From JAKAQB01 sp027320105 (GTDB lineage Bacteria; Actinomycetota; Acidimicrobiia; Acidimicrobiales; Palsa-688): 64,000 bases of DNA. Location of the stretch: NCBI GenBank assembly GCA_027320105.1, contig DAHVMA010000036.1:1-64000 (forward strand). The letters run 5' to 3'. Under the pieces are notes generated by a model. That model saw only the letters and a program-made list of their open reading frames with translations, was not told where the DNA came from and did not search any database. Shown piece by piece: positions 25,007-32,848 of the stretch. The stretch's first letter is position 1. Every line of letters starts with the position of its first letter. Position numbers and translations under genes: made by a program.

Positions 25007-25777
25007 TTGGCAGCCGTCCCCCACACCCGTCGCGCCTTCCTGCTGGGCGCCGGCGCCGCGGTGGCGGCGGCCGGCTGCGGGGGCTCGGGGGGCGAGGAGG
25101 TGAGCGGCTCGTTCGCCAGCCGGTACATGCCGGGCCGGGTCGGATGGACGATCTCGCTGCCGGCGGGCAGGGCAGCCGGCGTGCTCGTCTGCCTGAACGG
25201 CTACGGAGGCAACCACCGCTGGGCGTTCGACCTCGGCGTCCCGGCCGCGGCGGCGTCGGTCGGCCTGCACGTCGTCGTCGCCGGCGTCGACGGCGGCCAC
25301 GACAGCTACTGGCACCGCAGGGCGAACGGCACCGACGCCCAGGCCATGCTCCTGCGGGAGTTCCTGCCGCTCGTGCGCCGCCGCGTCGGCAGTGTCCCGT
25401 GCGGGCTCATGGGCTGGTCGATGGGAGGCTACGGGGCGCTGCTCGCCGCCGAGGTGGCGCGAGCCGAGCTCGTGGCGCTGGCGGTGGCCAGCCCGGCGCT
25501 GTGGCTCGCACCGGCCGACACGGCGCCCGGGGCGTTCGACAGCCCCGCCGACTTCTACGCCAACGACGTGTGGCCGCACCTCGGCAGGCTCGAAGGCATG
25601 GCGGTGTCGGTGGCCTGCGGCACCAGCGACCCGTTCTACCCCGTCACGCGCATGCTGGTGGCCGACATGCACTTCCCCCACCACGTGTGGTTCGCCCCCG
25701 GCGGCCACGACGCCGCCTTCTGGCGCGCCGCAGCGCCCGTGCAGCTACGGGCGGTGTCCGGCGCGTTCAGGCGATAG
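25007..25777 (+). CDS. Tat-exported lipoprotein esterase (alpha/beta hydrolase)
   Basis: A 256-residue alpha/beta hydrolase of the esterase D / antigen 85-like type. The N-terminus has twin arginines (TRRAFLLGAGAAVAAAGCGG), with Cys24 in a lipobox-like AAGC, so it is probably exported by Tat and anchored as a lipoprotein. The nucleophile elbow is MGWSMGGYGAL (Ser about residue 143). The His is probably in PGGHDAAFW. The start is a TTG at 25007, 16 bp after the preceding stop; it keeps the arginine pair close to the N-terminus. The substrate is unknown. The gene overlaps the next gene by 11 bp tail to tail. Confidence 0.78.
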   Translation: MAAVPHTRRAFLLGAGAAVAAAGCGGSGGEEVSGSFASRYMPGRVGWTISLPAGRAAGVLVCLNGYGGNHRWAFDLGVPAAAASVGLHVVVAGVDGGHDSYWHRRANGTDAQAMLLREFLPLVRRRVGSVPCGLMGWSMGGYGALLAAEVARAELVALAVASPALWLAPADTAPGAFDSPADFYANDVWPHLGRLEGMAVSVACGTSDPFYPVTRMLVADMHFPHHVWFAPGGHDAAFWRAAAPVQLRAVSGAFRR

Positions 25778-26900
25778 CCCCCGACCGCCTGAGCGCCGCC
25801 ACCTCCTCGGCCGAGAAGCCCCAGTCTGCGAGGGCGGCGTCGGTGTGCTGGCCGGGCGCGGCCGGCGGCCCGGCGACGGCGCCGGGGGTGCGGCTGAAGC
25901 GGGGGGCGGGGGCAGGCTGCACGACGCCTTCCACCTCGACGAAGGAGCGGCGCGCCACGTGGTGGGGATGAGACGGCGCCTCGTCCAGCCCGAGCACCGG
26001 CGCGAAGCAGGCGTCACTGCCCTCCATGATCCGGTCCCACTCGTCGCGGGTGCGCGAGCGGATCAGGGCGGCGAGGCGCTCCTTGGTCTCCGGCCACCTC
26101 GCCCGGTCGGCGGCGTCGGGCGGGTCCTCCAACCCGGTCAGCCGCAGCATCTCGGCGAGGAACTGCGGCTCGAGGGAGCCGAGGCTGATGTGGCCGCCGT
26201 CGGCCGTCTCGTACACCTCGTAGTACCAGGCGCCGGTGTCGAGCAGGTTGGTGCCCCGCTCGTGCCAGGTCCCGCCGGCGTGGAGGCCCCACACCATGGC
26301 CGCCAGCAGCGCGGCGCCGTCCACCATCGCCGCGTCGACCACCTGACCCTGCCCCGAGCGCGACGCCTCGAGCAGGGCGGCGAGGACGCCGACGGCCAGC
26401 AGCATGCCCCCGCCGCCGAAGTCGCCGACGATGTTCACCGGAGGAACCGGGGACTGCCCGGCCCGGCCGATCAGCGACAGCGTGCCGGAGAGAGCGATGT
26501 AGTTGACGTCGTGTCCGGCCATGCCGGCGTACGGCCCCTCCTGGCCCCAGCCGGTCATGCGGCCGTAGACGAGCCGGGGGTTGCGGGCGAGGCAGTCCTC
26601 GGGACCGACACCGAGGCGCTCGGCCACTCCGGGGCGGAAACCCTCGATGAGGACATCCGCCAGCGAGACGAGCCGCAGCACGGCCTCCCGGCCGCCGGCG
26701 TGCTTCAGGTCGACGCCGACCGAGCGCCGGCCCCGGCCGAGCACGTCTCTCGGATCCGCGCCGGCGCCGGGGCGCACGGACCCGGCCCGGTCGACCCGCA
26801 GGACCTCGGCGCCGAGGTCCGACAGGACCATCCCGGCGAACGGCCCCGGGCCGATGCCGGCGAGCTCGACGACGCGGTAGCCGGTGAGCGGACCGCTCAC
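25767..26900 (-). CDS. CaiB/BaiF CoA-transferase, alpha-methylacyl-CoA racemase type
   Basis: A 377-residue class III CoA-transferase family protein. It starts SGPLTGYRVVELAGIGPGPFAGM and contains DVLIEGFRPGVAERLG and RLVYGRMTGWGQEGPYAGM. The last has the 'GqdGP' block and GHDVNYIALSG, typical of alpha-methylacyl-CoA racemases (Amacr/Mcr), where the catalytic pair is His in GHDxNY and an Asp further on (LLDTGAWYYEVYE). It likely epimerises branched acyl-CoAs in lipid or sterol breakdown. The GTG at 26900 fits the family start. Confidence 0.88.
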   Translation of the reverse strand: MSGPLTGYRVVELAGIGPGPFAGMVLSDLGAEVLRVDRAGSVRPGAGADPRDVLGRGRRSVGVDLKHAGGREAVLRLVSLADVLIEGFRPGVAERLGVGPEDCLARNPRLVYGRMTGWGQEGPYAGMAGHDVNYIALSGTLSLIGRAGQSPVPPVNIVGDFGGGGMLLAVGVLAALLEASRSGQGQVVDAAMVDGAALLAAMVWGLHAGGTWHERGTNLLDTGAWYYEVYETADGGHISLGSLEPQFLAEMLRLTGLEDPPDAADRARWPETKERLAALIRSRTRDEWDRIMEGSDACFAPVLGLDEAPSHPHHVARRSFVEVEGVVQPAPAPRFSRTPGAVAGPPAAPGQHTDAALADWGFSAEEVAALRRSGAIA

Positions 26901-27069
26901 GGCATGCCCGCCACGTTCGGCGCCACGCCGTCGAAGAGGTGGCCATGGAGATCGACGTCCACGGACGGCGCCAGATCGGGACGAGCACCCGGCGCCGGCG
27001 CCCGCCCGGGGGTGGGCCGGGGAGCGGGACGCCTTTCTCCCGAGGAAGCCTGAGCGCCAAGCGCAGCGG

Positions 27070-27663
27070 TCACCGGCCTCCGAGCAGCCGCGCCTTGGAC
27101 GCCTCGAACTCCTGCTGGCTGAGCACGCCGCGGCGGCGGAGGTCATCGAGGTGGTCGAGCTGTTGGGGGAGGGACATCGAGCCGGACCGGCCGTCGCGGG
27201 CGGCCAGCAGCCGGGTGATCTCGCGCTCGATGCTGGCGGGGCGCGCCACGCTGCGGAACACCTCGGCGCTGTCCCGACCCGCCGACTCGATGCGCACGTC
27301 GCCGGCCCGCACCAGCCTCTCCCACAGGCTCTGGCGGTAGGAGACGTCCGAGATGTGCGACAGCGGGATCTCCCGCCTGTTGCGGGAGAGCAGCCCGGTC
27401 CGGCGGACGACCCGCTCGGTGGTCACGACGAGGCTCGTCCCCCGCCAGCGCGCGTATCGCACCAGGAGGTTGACGAGGGTGAGAGCGAGCAGGCCGGCGA
27501 GGAGGTAGGCCACCACCACCGGCACCGACAGCCATATCCCTATGGCAGCGAGGGCCACGCCGGCGACGGCGACCGCGACGGGCCCGGCGAGGACCAGGCC
27601 GTGGGGGCGGGCGTCGACGACTACCTCCTCCCCCTCGCTCAGGACCCGGGCCGGGATCGGCAT
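27070..27663 (-). CDS. PH-like (DUF304/bPH2) and SHOCT membrane protein
   Basis: A 197-residue protein. Two hydrophobic segments (about residues 24-45 and 47-67) precede a bacterial PH-like domain (TSLVVTTERVVRRTGLLSRNRREIPLSHISDV, written here in part; about 75-125). A C-terminal SHOCT-type helix ends it (LDDLRRRGVLSQQEFEASKARLL). Such proteins are inner-membrane, of unknown role. The divergent helicase gene starts about 250 bp away. Confidence 0.83.
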   Translation of the reverse strand: MPIPARVLSEGEEVVVDARPHGLVLAGPVAVAVAGVALAAIGIWLSVPVVVAYLLAGLLALTLVNLLVRYARWRGTSLVVTTERVVRRTGLLSRNRREIPLSHISDVSYRQSLWERLVRAGDVRIESAGRDSAEVFRSVARPASIEREITRLLAARDGRSGSMSLPQQLDHLDDLRRRGVLSQQEFEASKARLLGGR

Positions 27664-27918
27664 CGGCCCCGAAGCTACTCAACCGGCTGCGGGCGCCGGC
27701 AGCGAAGATGCCCTTGACGCCGGCCGGACCGCCGGTGCAGACTCATGGCCTCGTAGGGTGTCCGGTTGCTGCGCCGGCCTGGTGATTCGGGGGGATCGCC
27801 GCCAGGCGCGCAACCGGCACCTCGACGTTGGTCCGGTCTTCGTTCGGGGCGCTGCCGGGCGGCGTGGGTGCCAGGAGCATCCACCAGCCGGTCACAGCCG
27901 GTTCGTATCGTCGCCGGC

Positions 27919-30198
27919 GTGGTGCACGCCCGCCCCGTCCGTCATGGTCGCCTGGGGGTCGATGGCCGCCCCGGAGGGGACGGCAGGCCGGCGGGGGACG
28001 GCAGGCCGGCGGGGGACGGCACGCCGGCGGGGAGTCTCCTCGCCGATCTCACCGGCGCCCAGCGGGAGGCGGTCGTGAGCGACGCCGCCCCGCTGTGCGT
28101 CCTGGCCGGCGCCGGGTCCGGCAAGACCCGGGTCCTGACGCGGCGCGTCGCCTACCGGTGCCTCACCGGCGGCGCCGACCCCGCCCACGTGCTCGTCCTG
28201 ACGTTCACCCGCAAGGCCGCCGGTGAGCTCTCCGCCCGCCTCTCGGCCCTGGGCCTGCGCGACCGGGTCGCCGCCGGCACCTTCCACGCCGTGGCCGCCG
28301 CCCAGCTCCGCCGCTGGTGGGCCGATCGCGGGCAGGCACCGCCGGGCTTGCTCACCAGCAAGGCCCGGCTGCTGGCGCCGCTCGCCGCAGAGCGACCCGG
28401 GCTCGCCGGCGTGGCAGTCGCCGAGCTGGCCGGCCACCTGGAGTGGGCCCGCGCCCGGTGCGTGCCGCCGTCGGACTTCCCGGCCGCGGCCGCCGCATCG
28501 GGGCGGCGCCTGCCGGCGCCCGCCTCGGAGCTCGCCGCCCTGTTCGCCCGGTACGAGCACGAGAAGCTGCGCCGCGGCCTGATCGACTTCGACGACCTGC
28601 TGGCCCGCTGCGCCGACGCCCTCGAGCGCGACCCCACCTTCGCCGCCGCCCAGCGGTGGCGATGGCGGCACGTGTTCGTCGACGAGTTCCAGGACGTCAA
28701 CCCGCTCCAGCACCGCCTGCTGCTCGGCTGGCTCGGCGACCGGACCGACATCTGCGTCGTGGGCGACCCGCACCAGGCCATCTACGGCTGGAACGGTGCA
28801 GACCCGCACCTGCTCGACGACGTGCCCATGCGATGGCCGACCACCCAGGTGATCCATCTCGAATCCAACCACCGCTGCAGCCCGCAGATCGTCGCGGCCG
28901 CAGGGGAGGTGTTGGGGGTCGGGGGGGCACGCCTGCGTTCGGCGAGGGAGGAGGGGGCGCCCGTCTCGGTGCGCGCTTGGGCGAGCGCCGACGCCGAGGC
29001 CGTGGGGGTCGCCGGCGAGCTGTGCGCCGCCCATGCCCAAGGCCTCCCGTGGAGGTCCATGGCGGTCCTCACCCGCACCAATGCCCAGGCCGTGCTCATC
29101 GCCGAGGCCTGCCGCGGCGCCGGCGTCCCCGTCCGCGTGCCGGGCCGGCAGGGGCTGCTGGAGGTGCCGGCCGCCCGGATGGCGCTCGCCCGGTTGCAGG
29201 AGAACGCCGGCGCGCCGCTGGCGGTGGCGGTCGCCGACCTCGGGGCGTGGGCCGCGGGCGGGGCGTGGACCGCCGGCGCCGCCGCCGGCGGGGCGGGCGG
29301 GGCGGGCGGGGCCGGCGGGGCGGGCGGGGCGGGCGGGGCGGGCGGGGCGGGCGCAGTGAACGACCATGAGGCCGCCGGGGCCTTGCAGGCGTTGGCGGAG
29401 CTCGCCCGCCAGGCACAGCACCTCGACCCCGCAGCGACCATCGCCAGCTGGGTCACGACCCTGCCGGCCCTCCTGGGACGGGACCCGGACGCCATCCTCG
29501 GTGAGGCCGTCACCATCTGCTCGTTCCACCGGGCCAAGGGCCTCGAATGGCACGCCGTCTGGGTATGCGGTCTGGAGGACGGATTCGTCCCCATCGGCCA
29601 TGCCACGTCGCCGGCGACGCTGGCCGAAGAGCGCCGCCTCCTGTACGTCGCCCTCACCCGTGCCAGCGAGCAACTCACATGCTCCTGGGCGCGGGAACGC
29701 CGATTCGGAGAGCGCCCCGTTCCACGCCTCCCGTCACCCTGGCTACCCGCCGGCGCGGCGGCCAGCGACGGTGGGCGTGACGGGACCGGTTCGTCGCCGG
29801 CCACCCCCGCGGAGTGGCAGGAGCGCATCCGTGGGCAACGTGACCGCCTGCGCGCTGGACGTGCCGGGCGGCCGCCGTCACGCCTCCCCGCGGGGTGGCC
29901 AACCCCCGAGGCCCATGTGCTCGAGGCGCTCCGAGCCTGGCGGGCGGCCGCCGCCCGGGCCTCCCTCGTCCCCGCCCACGTCGTGCTCCACGACGCCGTC
30001 CTCGAGGCGATCGCCTCCCTCCGACCGTCCGACGAGACGGCGTTGCTGGACATCCCGGGCATGGGGCCGGTGAAGGCGAGCCGCTACGGGCCGGCGCTGC
30101 TGCGGCTGGTGAGGCAGGCCGGCGAGACGGACCCCGCAGCGTCCGCCAGCAGCGCGTGGCCGGGTCGCCGGGTCGCCGGGTGGAGCGAACAGACGTGA
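27919..30198 (+). CDS. UvrD2-like superfamily 1 DNA helicase with HRDC domain
   Basis: A 3'-5' DNA helicase of the UvrD/Rep type. In order: LAGAGSGKTRVL (motif I), LTFTRKAAGEL (Ia), FVDEFQDVN (II), VVGDPHQAIYGWNG (III), HLESNHRCSP (IV), CSFHRAKGLEWHAVW (V), RRLLYVALTRASEQL (VI), then a C-terminal HRDC domain ending in LLDIPGMGPVKASRYG. This is the layout of mycobacterial UvrD2. The N-terminus has three tandem GDGRPA repeats, and a GGA-rich stretch interrupts the region before motif V. The start is uncertain: GTG at 27919 or 27922 was chosen; the frame is open to 27766. The 759 residues are a little longer than usual because of the repeats. Confidence 0.9.
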   Translation: MVHARPVRHGRLGVDGRPGGDGRPAGDGRPAGDGTPAGSLLADLTGAQREAVVSDAAPLCVLAGAGSGKTRVLTRRVAYRCLTGGADPAHVLVLTFTRKAAGELSARLSALGLRDRVAAGTFHAVAAAQLRRWWADRGQAPPGLLTSKARLLAPLAAERPGLAGVAVAELAGHLEWARARCVPPSDFPAAAAASGRRLPAPASELAALFARYEHEKLRRGLIDFDDLLARCADALERDPTFAAAQRWRWRHVFVDEFQDVNPLQHRLLLGWLGDRTDICVVGDPHQAIYGWNGADPHLLDDVPMRWPTTQVIHLESNHRCSPQIVAAAGEVLGVGGARLRSAREEGAPVSVRAWASADAEAVGVAGELCAAHAQGLPWRSMAVLTRTNAQAVLIAEACRGAGVPVRVPGRQGLLEVPAARMALARLQENAGAPLAVAVADLGAWAAGGAWTAGAAAGGAGGAGGAGGAGGAGGAGGAGAVNDHEAAGALQALAELARQAQHLDPAATIASWVTTLPALLGRDPDAILGEAVTICSFHRAKGLEWHAVWVCGLEDGFVPIGHATSPATLAEERRLLYVALTRASEQLTCSWARERRFGERPVPRLPSPWLPAGAAASDGGRDGTGSSPATPAEWQERIRGQRDRLRAGRAGRPPSRLPAGWPTPEAHVLEALRAWRAAAARASLVPAHVVLHDAVLEAIASLRPSDETALLDIPGMGPVKASRYGPALLRLVRQAGETDPAASASSAWPGRRVAGWSEQT
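27976..28029 (+). repeat. Three 18-bp tandem repeats in the helicase N-terminus
   Basis: Units GGGGACGGCAGGCCGGCG at 27976-27993 and 27994-28011 are identical. The third (28012-28029) differs by one base, changing Arg to Thr. They encode GDGRPA repeats just before the helicase core. This points to recent slippage in a flexible leader. Confidence 0.85.
29287..29349 (+). repeat. 9-bp GGCGGGGCG tandem array (7 units) inside helicase
   Basis: Seven in-register units of GGCGGGGCG (one ends GCC) encode repeated Gly-Gly-Ala between motifs IV and V of the UvrD2-like helicase. The runs of four G suit G-quadruplex formation. Related arrays lie at 46395-46475 and 60212-60283. Confidence 0.9.
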
Positions 30199-30219
30199 TG
30201 AAAGGTGCGTATCAGCACA

Positions 30220-30301
30220 CCGTCGGGCCCAACCGCGCGCACGACGTCAAACTGCGCGCACACACGACGGTATATCGGTGCGTATGCGCGCGGTCCGACG
30301 G
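30220..30301. repeat. Interrupted inverted repeat after helicase gene
   Basis: The left arm is CCGTCGG (30220-30226) and ACCGCGCGCA (30232-30241). The right arm is TGCGCGCGGTCCGACGG (30285-30301). The arms pair apart from a 5-base bulge, leaving a loop of about 43 bases. It lies in the 264-bp gap after the helicase. No T-run follows, so a rho-independent terminator role is unproven. Confidence 0.5.
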
Positions 30302-30462
30302 CCTGCGCGCGGAATGACCCCCGACGGGGGCACCACTGCATCCGCAACCGGGCAGGGGGCGGCACGAATCCCGACATCCCGGCCGAAGACCCCGACGTCG
30401 AAGGAGGCCGTGACGTGTTCGAGGTGTTCTCGCGCCCCGCTCGGCTTGTTAGACTCGCGCCT

Positions 30463-30903
30463 GTGGCTGTGTGGTACTCGCTCGAGGTCTTCGATGGGGT
30501 TTCGTCCGCGCTGGGCTGGGCCGAGACGTGGACCGACACTCTCATCGGCACCGCCCTCGGGTGCGGCGCAACCGATTGGTCATGGCACCAGCACCCGTGG
30601 GGCGTGGTGCTCGAGATCTGTCTCGAGGACGAGACGGCCTGGGAATCCTTCCGCGACAACCCGGCGATCAAAGCAGCCCTCGACGCCGTACCCGATCCGC
30701 TGACAGGTCTCCTCGTCTACCGCGGCCGAGGGGGCAGCTCCGGAGCCGTCACCCCGCGCCGCCCCCGACCGCTGGTGGGATCTGGTTCCGCCGCGCTGCC
30801 CCTTCCATGGGACCCCGCCGTGGACTGGCCCGCCGACCTCAGCGCCCTGGCGGGACCGTCCGTCAGACGCTCCTCCGTGCCAGCACTCGCGGGCGCCGGC
30901 TGA
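30463..30903 (+). CDS. Conserved hypothetical protein, function unknown
   Basis: A 146-residue soluble protein starting VAVWYSLEVFDGVSSALGWAE, with DWSWHQHPWGVVLEICLEDE and VPDPLTGLLVYRGRGGSSGA. I have the impression that short proteins of this pattern ('WHrHPWGvvlE', 'GlLvYRGRGG') occur in other actinobacteria, but I know no function. The C-terminal 45 residues are proline- and arginine-rich and probably disordered. The GTG at 30463 begins just before the conserved part; the GTG at 30469 is nearly as good. The frame stays open upstream to 30205 without a plausible start. Confidence 0.65.
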   Translation: MAVWYSLEVFDGVSSALGWAETWTDTLIGTALGCGATDWSWHQHPWGVVLEICLEDETAWESFRDNPAIKAALDAVPDPLTGLLVYRGRGGSSGAVTPRRPRPLVGSGSAALPLPWDPAVDWPADLSALAGPSVRRSSVPALAGAG

Positions 30904-30954
30904 AGCTCACCCAACGCCGGCTGGAGCTCGTCGGCGGGCGCCTCCCGACCGAGG

Positions 30955-31080
30955 TGCACGCTCAACGCGCTGGCCGCCGGTGTTCCAGCCCAGCGCCATC
31001 TCGGGCTGTAGCCCGCCACACTTCATCGTGATCGACGACCCGATGCAGACCGTGGACCCCTCCAAGTTCGACCCCATGCC
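30955..31080 (+). pseudogene. Relic of an SMC/RecF-like AAA ATPase
   Basis: One frame reads HFIVIDDPMQTVDPSKFD (31019-31072), which matches the Walker B and D-loop of large AAA/SMC-like ATPases ('FvvIDDPvQsmDpaKvdG'). Just upstream, in another frame, TLNALAAGVPAQRHLGL resembles the 'eLhaLALALFLPRA' stretch that normally precedes it, and that frame stops at TAG (31008-31010). The two pieces are out of frame and the rest of the ATPase is gone, so this is a decayed fragment. The exact family is not known; RloC-like or other defence ATPases have this pattern. Confidence 0.45.
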
Positions 31081-31134
31081 CGGGTGCTGCCCCCGGACCG
31101 GCTTGGCCGGCACCCGACGGGTTGTGGAGTCGGC

Positions 31135-31410
31135 TCACCGCCGGGTGACCGTGATGGACGGGTCCATCCCAGGCTCCGAGCGCTCCCCGCACCCCCCGGA
31201 GCCGCTCCGAGCGCTCGTCGGTGTACGCCACCGTCCCAGTTCGGCGCCGATGCCCGGGGCAATCGCCGCCGCCTCCGGCGTGAGGATCGGGGACGTTTCG
31301 CTCACCGCGACCGGAGACAGCAGGACTTCCTCCGCTACCTCACCGGACTTCGAGATCTCGTACACGGCCGGTCGGGTGCCGAGATCCAAGTAGGCGGCGT
31401 CCCAGGCCAC
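31135..31410 (-). CDS. Possible small hypothetical protein (91 aa)
   Basis: The frame begins MAWDAAYLDLGTRPAVYEIS and continues KSGEVAEEVLLSPVAVSE, with a balanced composition in its first 65 residues that looks more like coding sequence than most shadows here. The last 25 residues are low in complexity. No family was recognised and no clear ribosome binding site was seen. It could be a remnant like its neighbour. Confidence 0.3.
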   Translation of the reverse strand: MAWDAAYLDLGTRPAVYEISKSGEVAEEVLLSPVAVSETSPILTPEAAAIAPGIGAELGRWRTPTSARSGSGGCGERSEPGMDPSITVTRR

Positions 31411-31521
31411 GACCGACGGCGGTCGCCAGCTCCAACCCCTCCTCCGATCTCACTCCTGCCCCGATCTGCAATGGGCTGGAGCCGCTCGATTGTAGGACCG
31501 TGCCCGGCAGGCGGGGGCTTC

Positions 31522-32298
31522 TTACGAGTCGACGTCCACCAGCAGGGGAGCGTGGTCGGACGGCTGCTTGCCCTTACGCGCGTTTCGGTCGACGAGCGCC
31601 CACCGAACGCGGCGGACGAGCGACCGCGAGGCGAGGACGAGGTCGATCCTCATGCCCCGGTGCTGGTGGAAGTCCCCTGCCCGGTAGTCCCAATAGGTGA
31701 ACAGGCGGCCGTCTTCCGGGTAGCAGGCGCGGAACGCGTCGTCGAGGCCCCACTCCTCGAGCTCCGCCAACGCCGCGCGCTCGGGCTCGCTGACGTGGGT
31801 GGAGCCGATGAAGACCGTCGGGTCCCACACGTCCCGGTCTTGCGGGGCGATGTTGAAATCGCCGCATACGGCCACCTCCTCGTCGGATGAGGCGACGGCG
31901 TCGAGGTGGGTTCGCAGCTTCGCGAGCCATGCGAGCTTGTACCGGTAGTGGTCACTGTCCAGGGCCCGCCCATTGGGCACGTAGACGCTCGTCACCGATA
32001 CACCGCCGCATCGGGCCGTTATGAGCCGGGTGTCGGTATCCGCCTCCATCCCGGTCGCGAAACCGGCAACCTCGTCGGTGAGGCCGACGCGCGACAGGAT
32101 TGCCACCCCGTTCCACTGGCCGTCCCCGTGGTGGACCGAGTCGTAGCCGAGAGCGCTGAAGGCCATGTGCGGGAAGGCGGCGTCGGCCAGCTTGGTCTCC
32201 TGCAGGCAGAGCACATCGGGCCGGGCGTAGCCGATCCACTCCTCCACCCGGGGCAGCCGGGTCTTGAGGGAGTTCACATTCCACGTCGCTATTCGCAT
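31522..32298 (-). CDS. xthA: Exodeoxyribonuclease III
   Basis: XthA is an AP endonuclease and 3'-5' exonuclease of base-excision repair. The 258 residues start MRIATWNVNSLKTRLPRVEEW and contain LCLQETKLAD (catalytic Glu), VYVPNGRALDSDHYRYKLAW, VAVCGDFNIAPQDRDVWD, the Arg/Asp-containing FTYWDYRAGDFHQHRGMRID, and the final SDHAPLLVDV with the catalytic His. Length and motifs are complete. Confidence 0.96.
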   Translation of the reverse strand: MRIATWNVNSLKTRLPRVEEWIGYARPDVLCLQETKLADAAFPHMAFSALGYDSVHHGDGQWNGVAILSRVGLTDEVAGFATGMEADTDTRLITARCGGVSVTSVYVPNGRALDSDHYRYKLAWLAKLRTHLDAVASSDEEVAVCGDFNIAPQDRDVWDPTVFIGSTHVSEPERAALAELEEWGLDDAFRACYPEDGRLFTYWDYRAGDFHQHRGMRIDLVLASRSLVRRVRWALVDRNARKGKQPSDHAPLLVDVDS

Positions 32299-32848
32299 TG
32301 GTGGTCAGGGGCGCGGCGCTGTTGCGAGCCCGGCTGCCCATTCCCCCTTTCGGTCGGTGGGTATCGCTCTCCGGCGAGGACTCACCTTCGTCCAGCTTAC
32401 CGTTCAGCTTCGGGAACCGTCACGAACGTGCGCCGTGACCGGCCCGAGGAACGAGCCTCCGGACACGTCTGGGCGACCCTGGCGGGCGAACAGCCTGAGT
32501 CAGACCCGGATCGTGAGGTTCTCTCCCAACGCTCCGCACGCAACGGACAACCGATGTGATCGTCCCACGGGTCGAGGTCCTCACGGGCGAACGCGTAGAC
32601 CTCCTGCCGGTGGCCGCCATGGTGCTGGGCGTCACAGATGCCATCACCGGCCAGCCCTGAGCGACCCGGCTCCCCTGGCGCGGGGGTGTGACCGCGACGA
32701 CCCCCTCGACCGGCACCTTGTCGATTGCGGTCAGTCCGCCCTCGGCACCGACCGGCCGGGGGGTGTGAGCGGTTCCCGATGCTGACCGACCCCCCGCCAC
32801 CGGCAGGAGGTTCCGGTACCGGCGTCATGACCGGCGCTCGCTGGGGCG
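32299..32848. other. 550-bp stretch without a recognised gene
   Basis: Two open patches stand out but neither forms a gene. On the plus strand, VIVPRVEVLTGERVDLLPVA ends with a TGA near 32659. On the minus strand near 32520-32640 is the phrase VYAFAREDLDPWDDHIGCPL. Both have biased, protein-like composition without a usable start or known family. They may be gene remnants. Confidence 0.4.

Larger units (their letters stand above)
30904..31521. other. 618-bp gene-poor stretch with a decayed ATPase fragment
   Basis: Between the conserved hypothetical gene and the xthA end there is no intact gene that I can name. It holds the ATPase relic at about 30955-31080 (plus strand) and a possible small ORF at 31135-31410 (minus strand). 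The rest shows nothing recognisable. Confidence 0.55.

Noticed and set aside
27766..27918. In-frame extension upstream of the helicase
   Set aside because: About 50 Arg/Pro/Ser-rich residues with no helicase similarity and no ribosome site. GTG 27919 or 27922 is more sensible.
29287..29349. Possible CRISPR or satellite array
   Set aside because: Units are 9 bp with no spacers and lie inside a gene. It is a slippage-type tandem repeat.
32397..32828. Possible 143-residue minus-strand gene
   Set aside because: Only about 40 residues (around VYAFAREDLDPWDDHIGCPL) look protein-like; the rest is low in complexity, with no start signal or known family.
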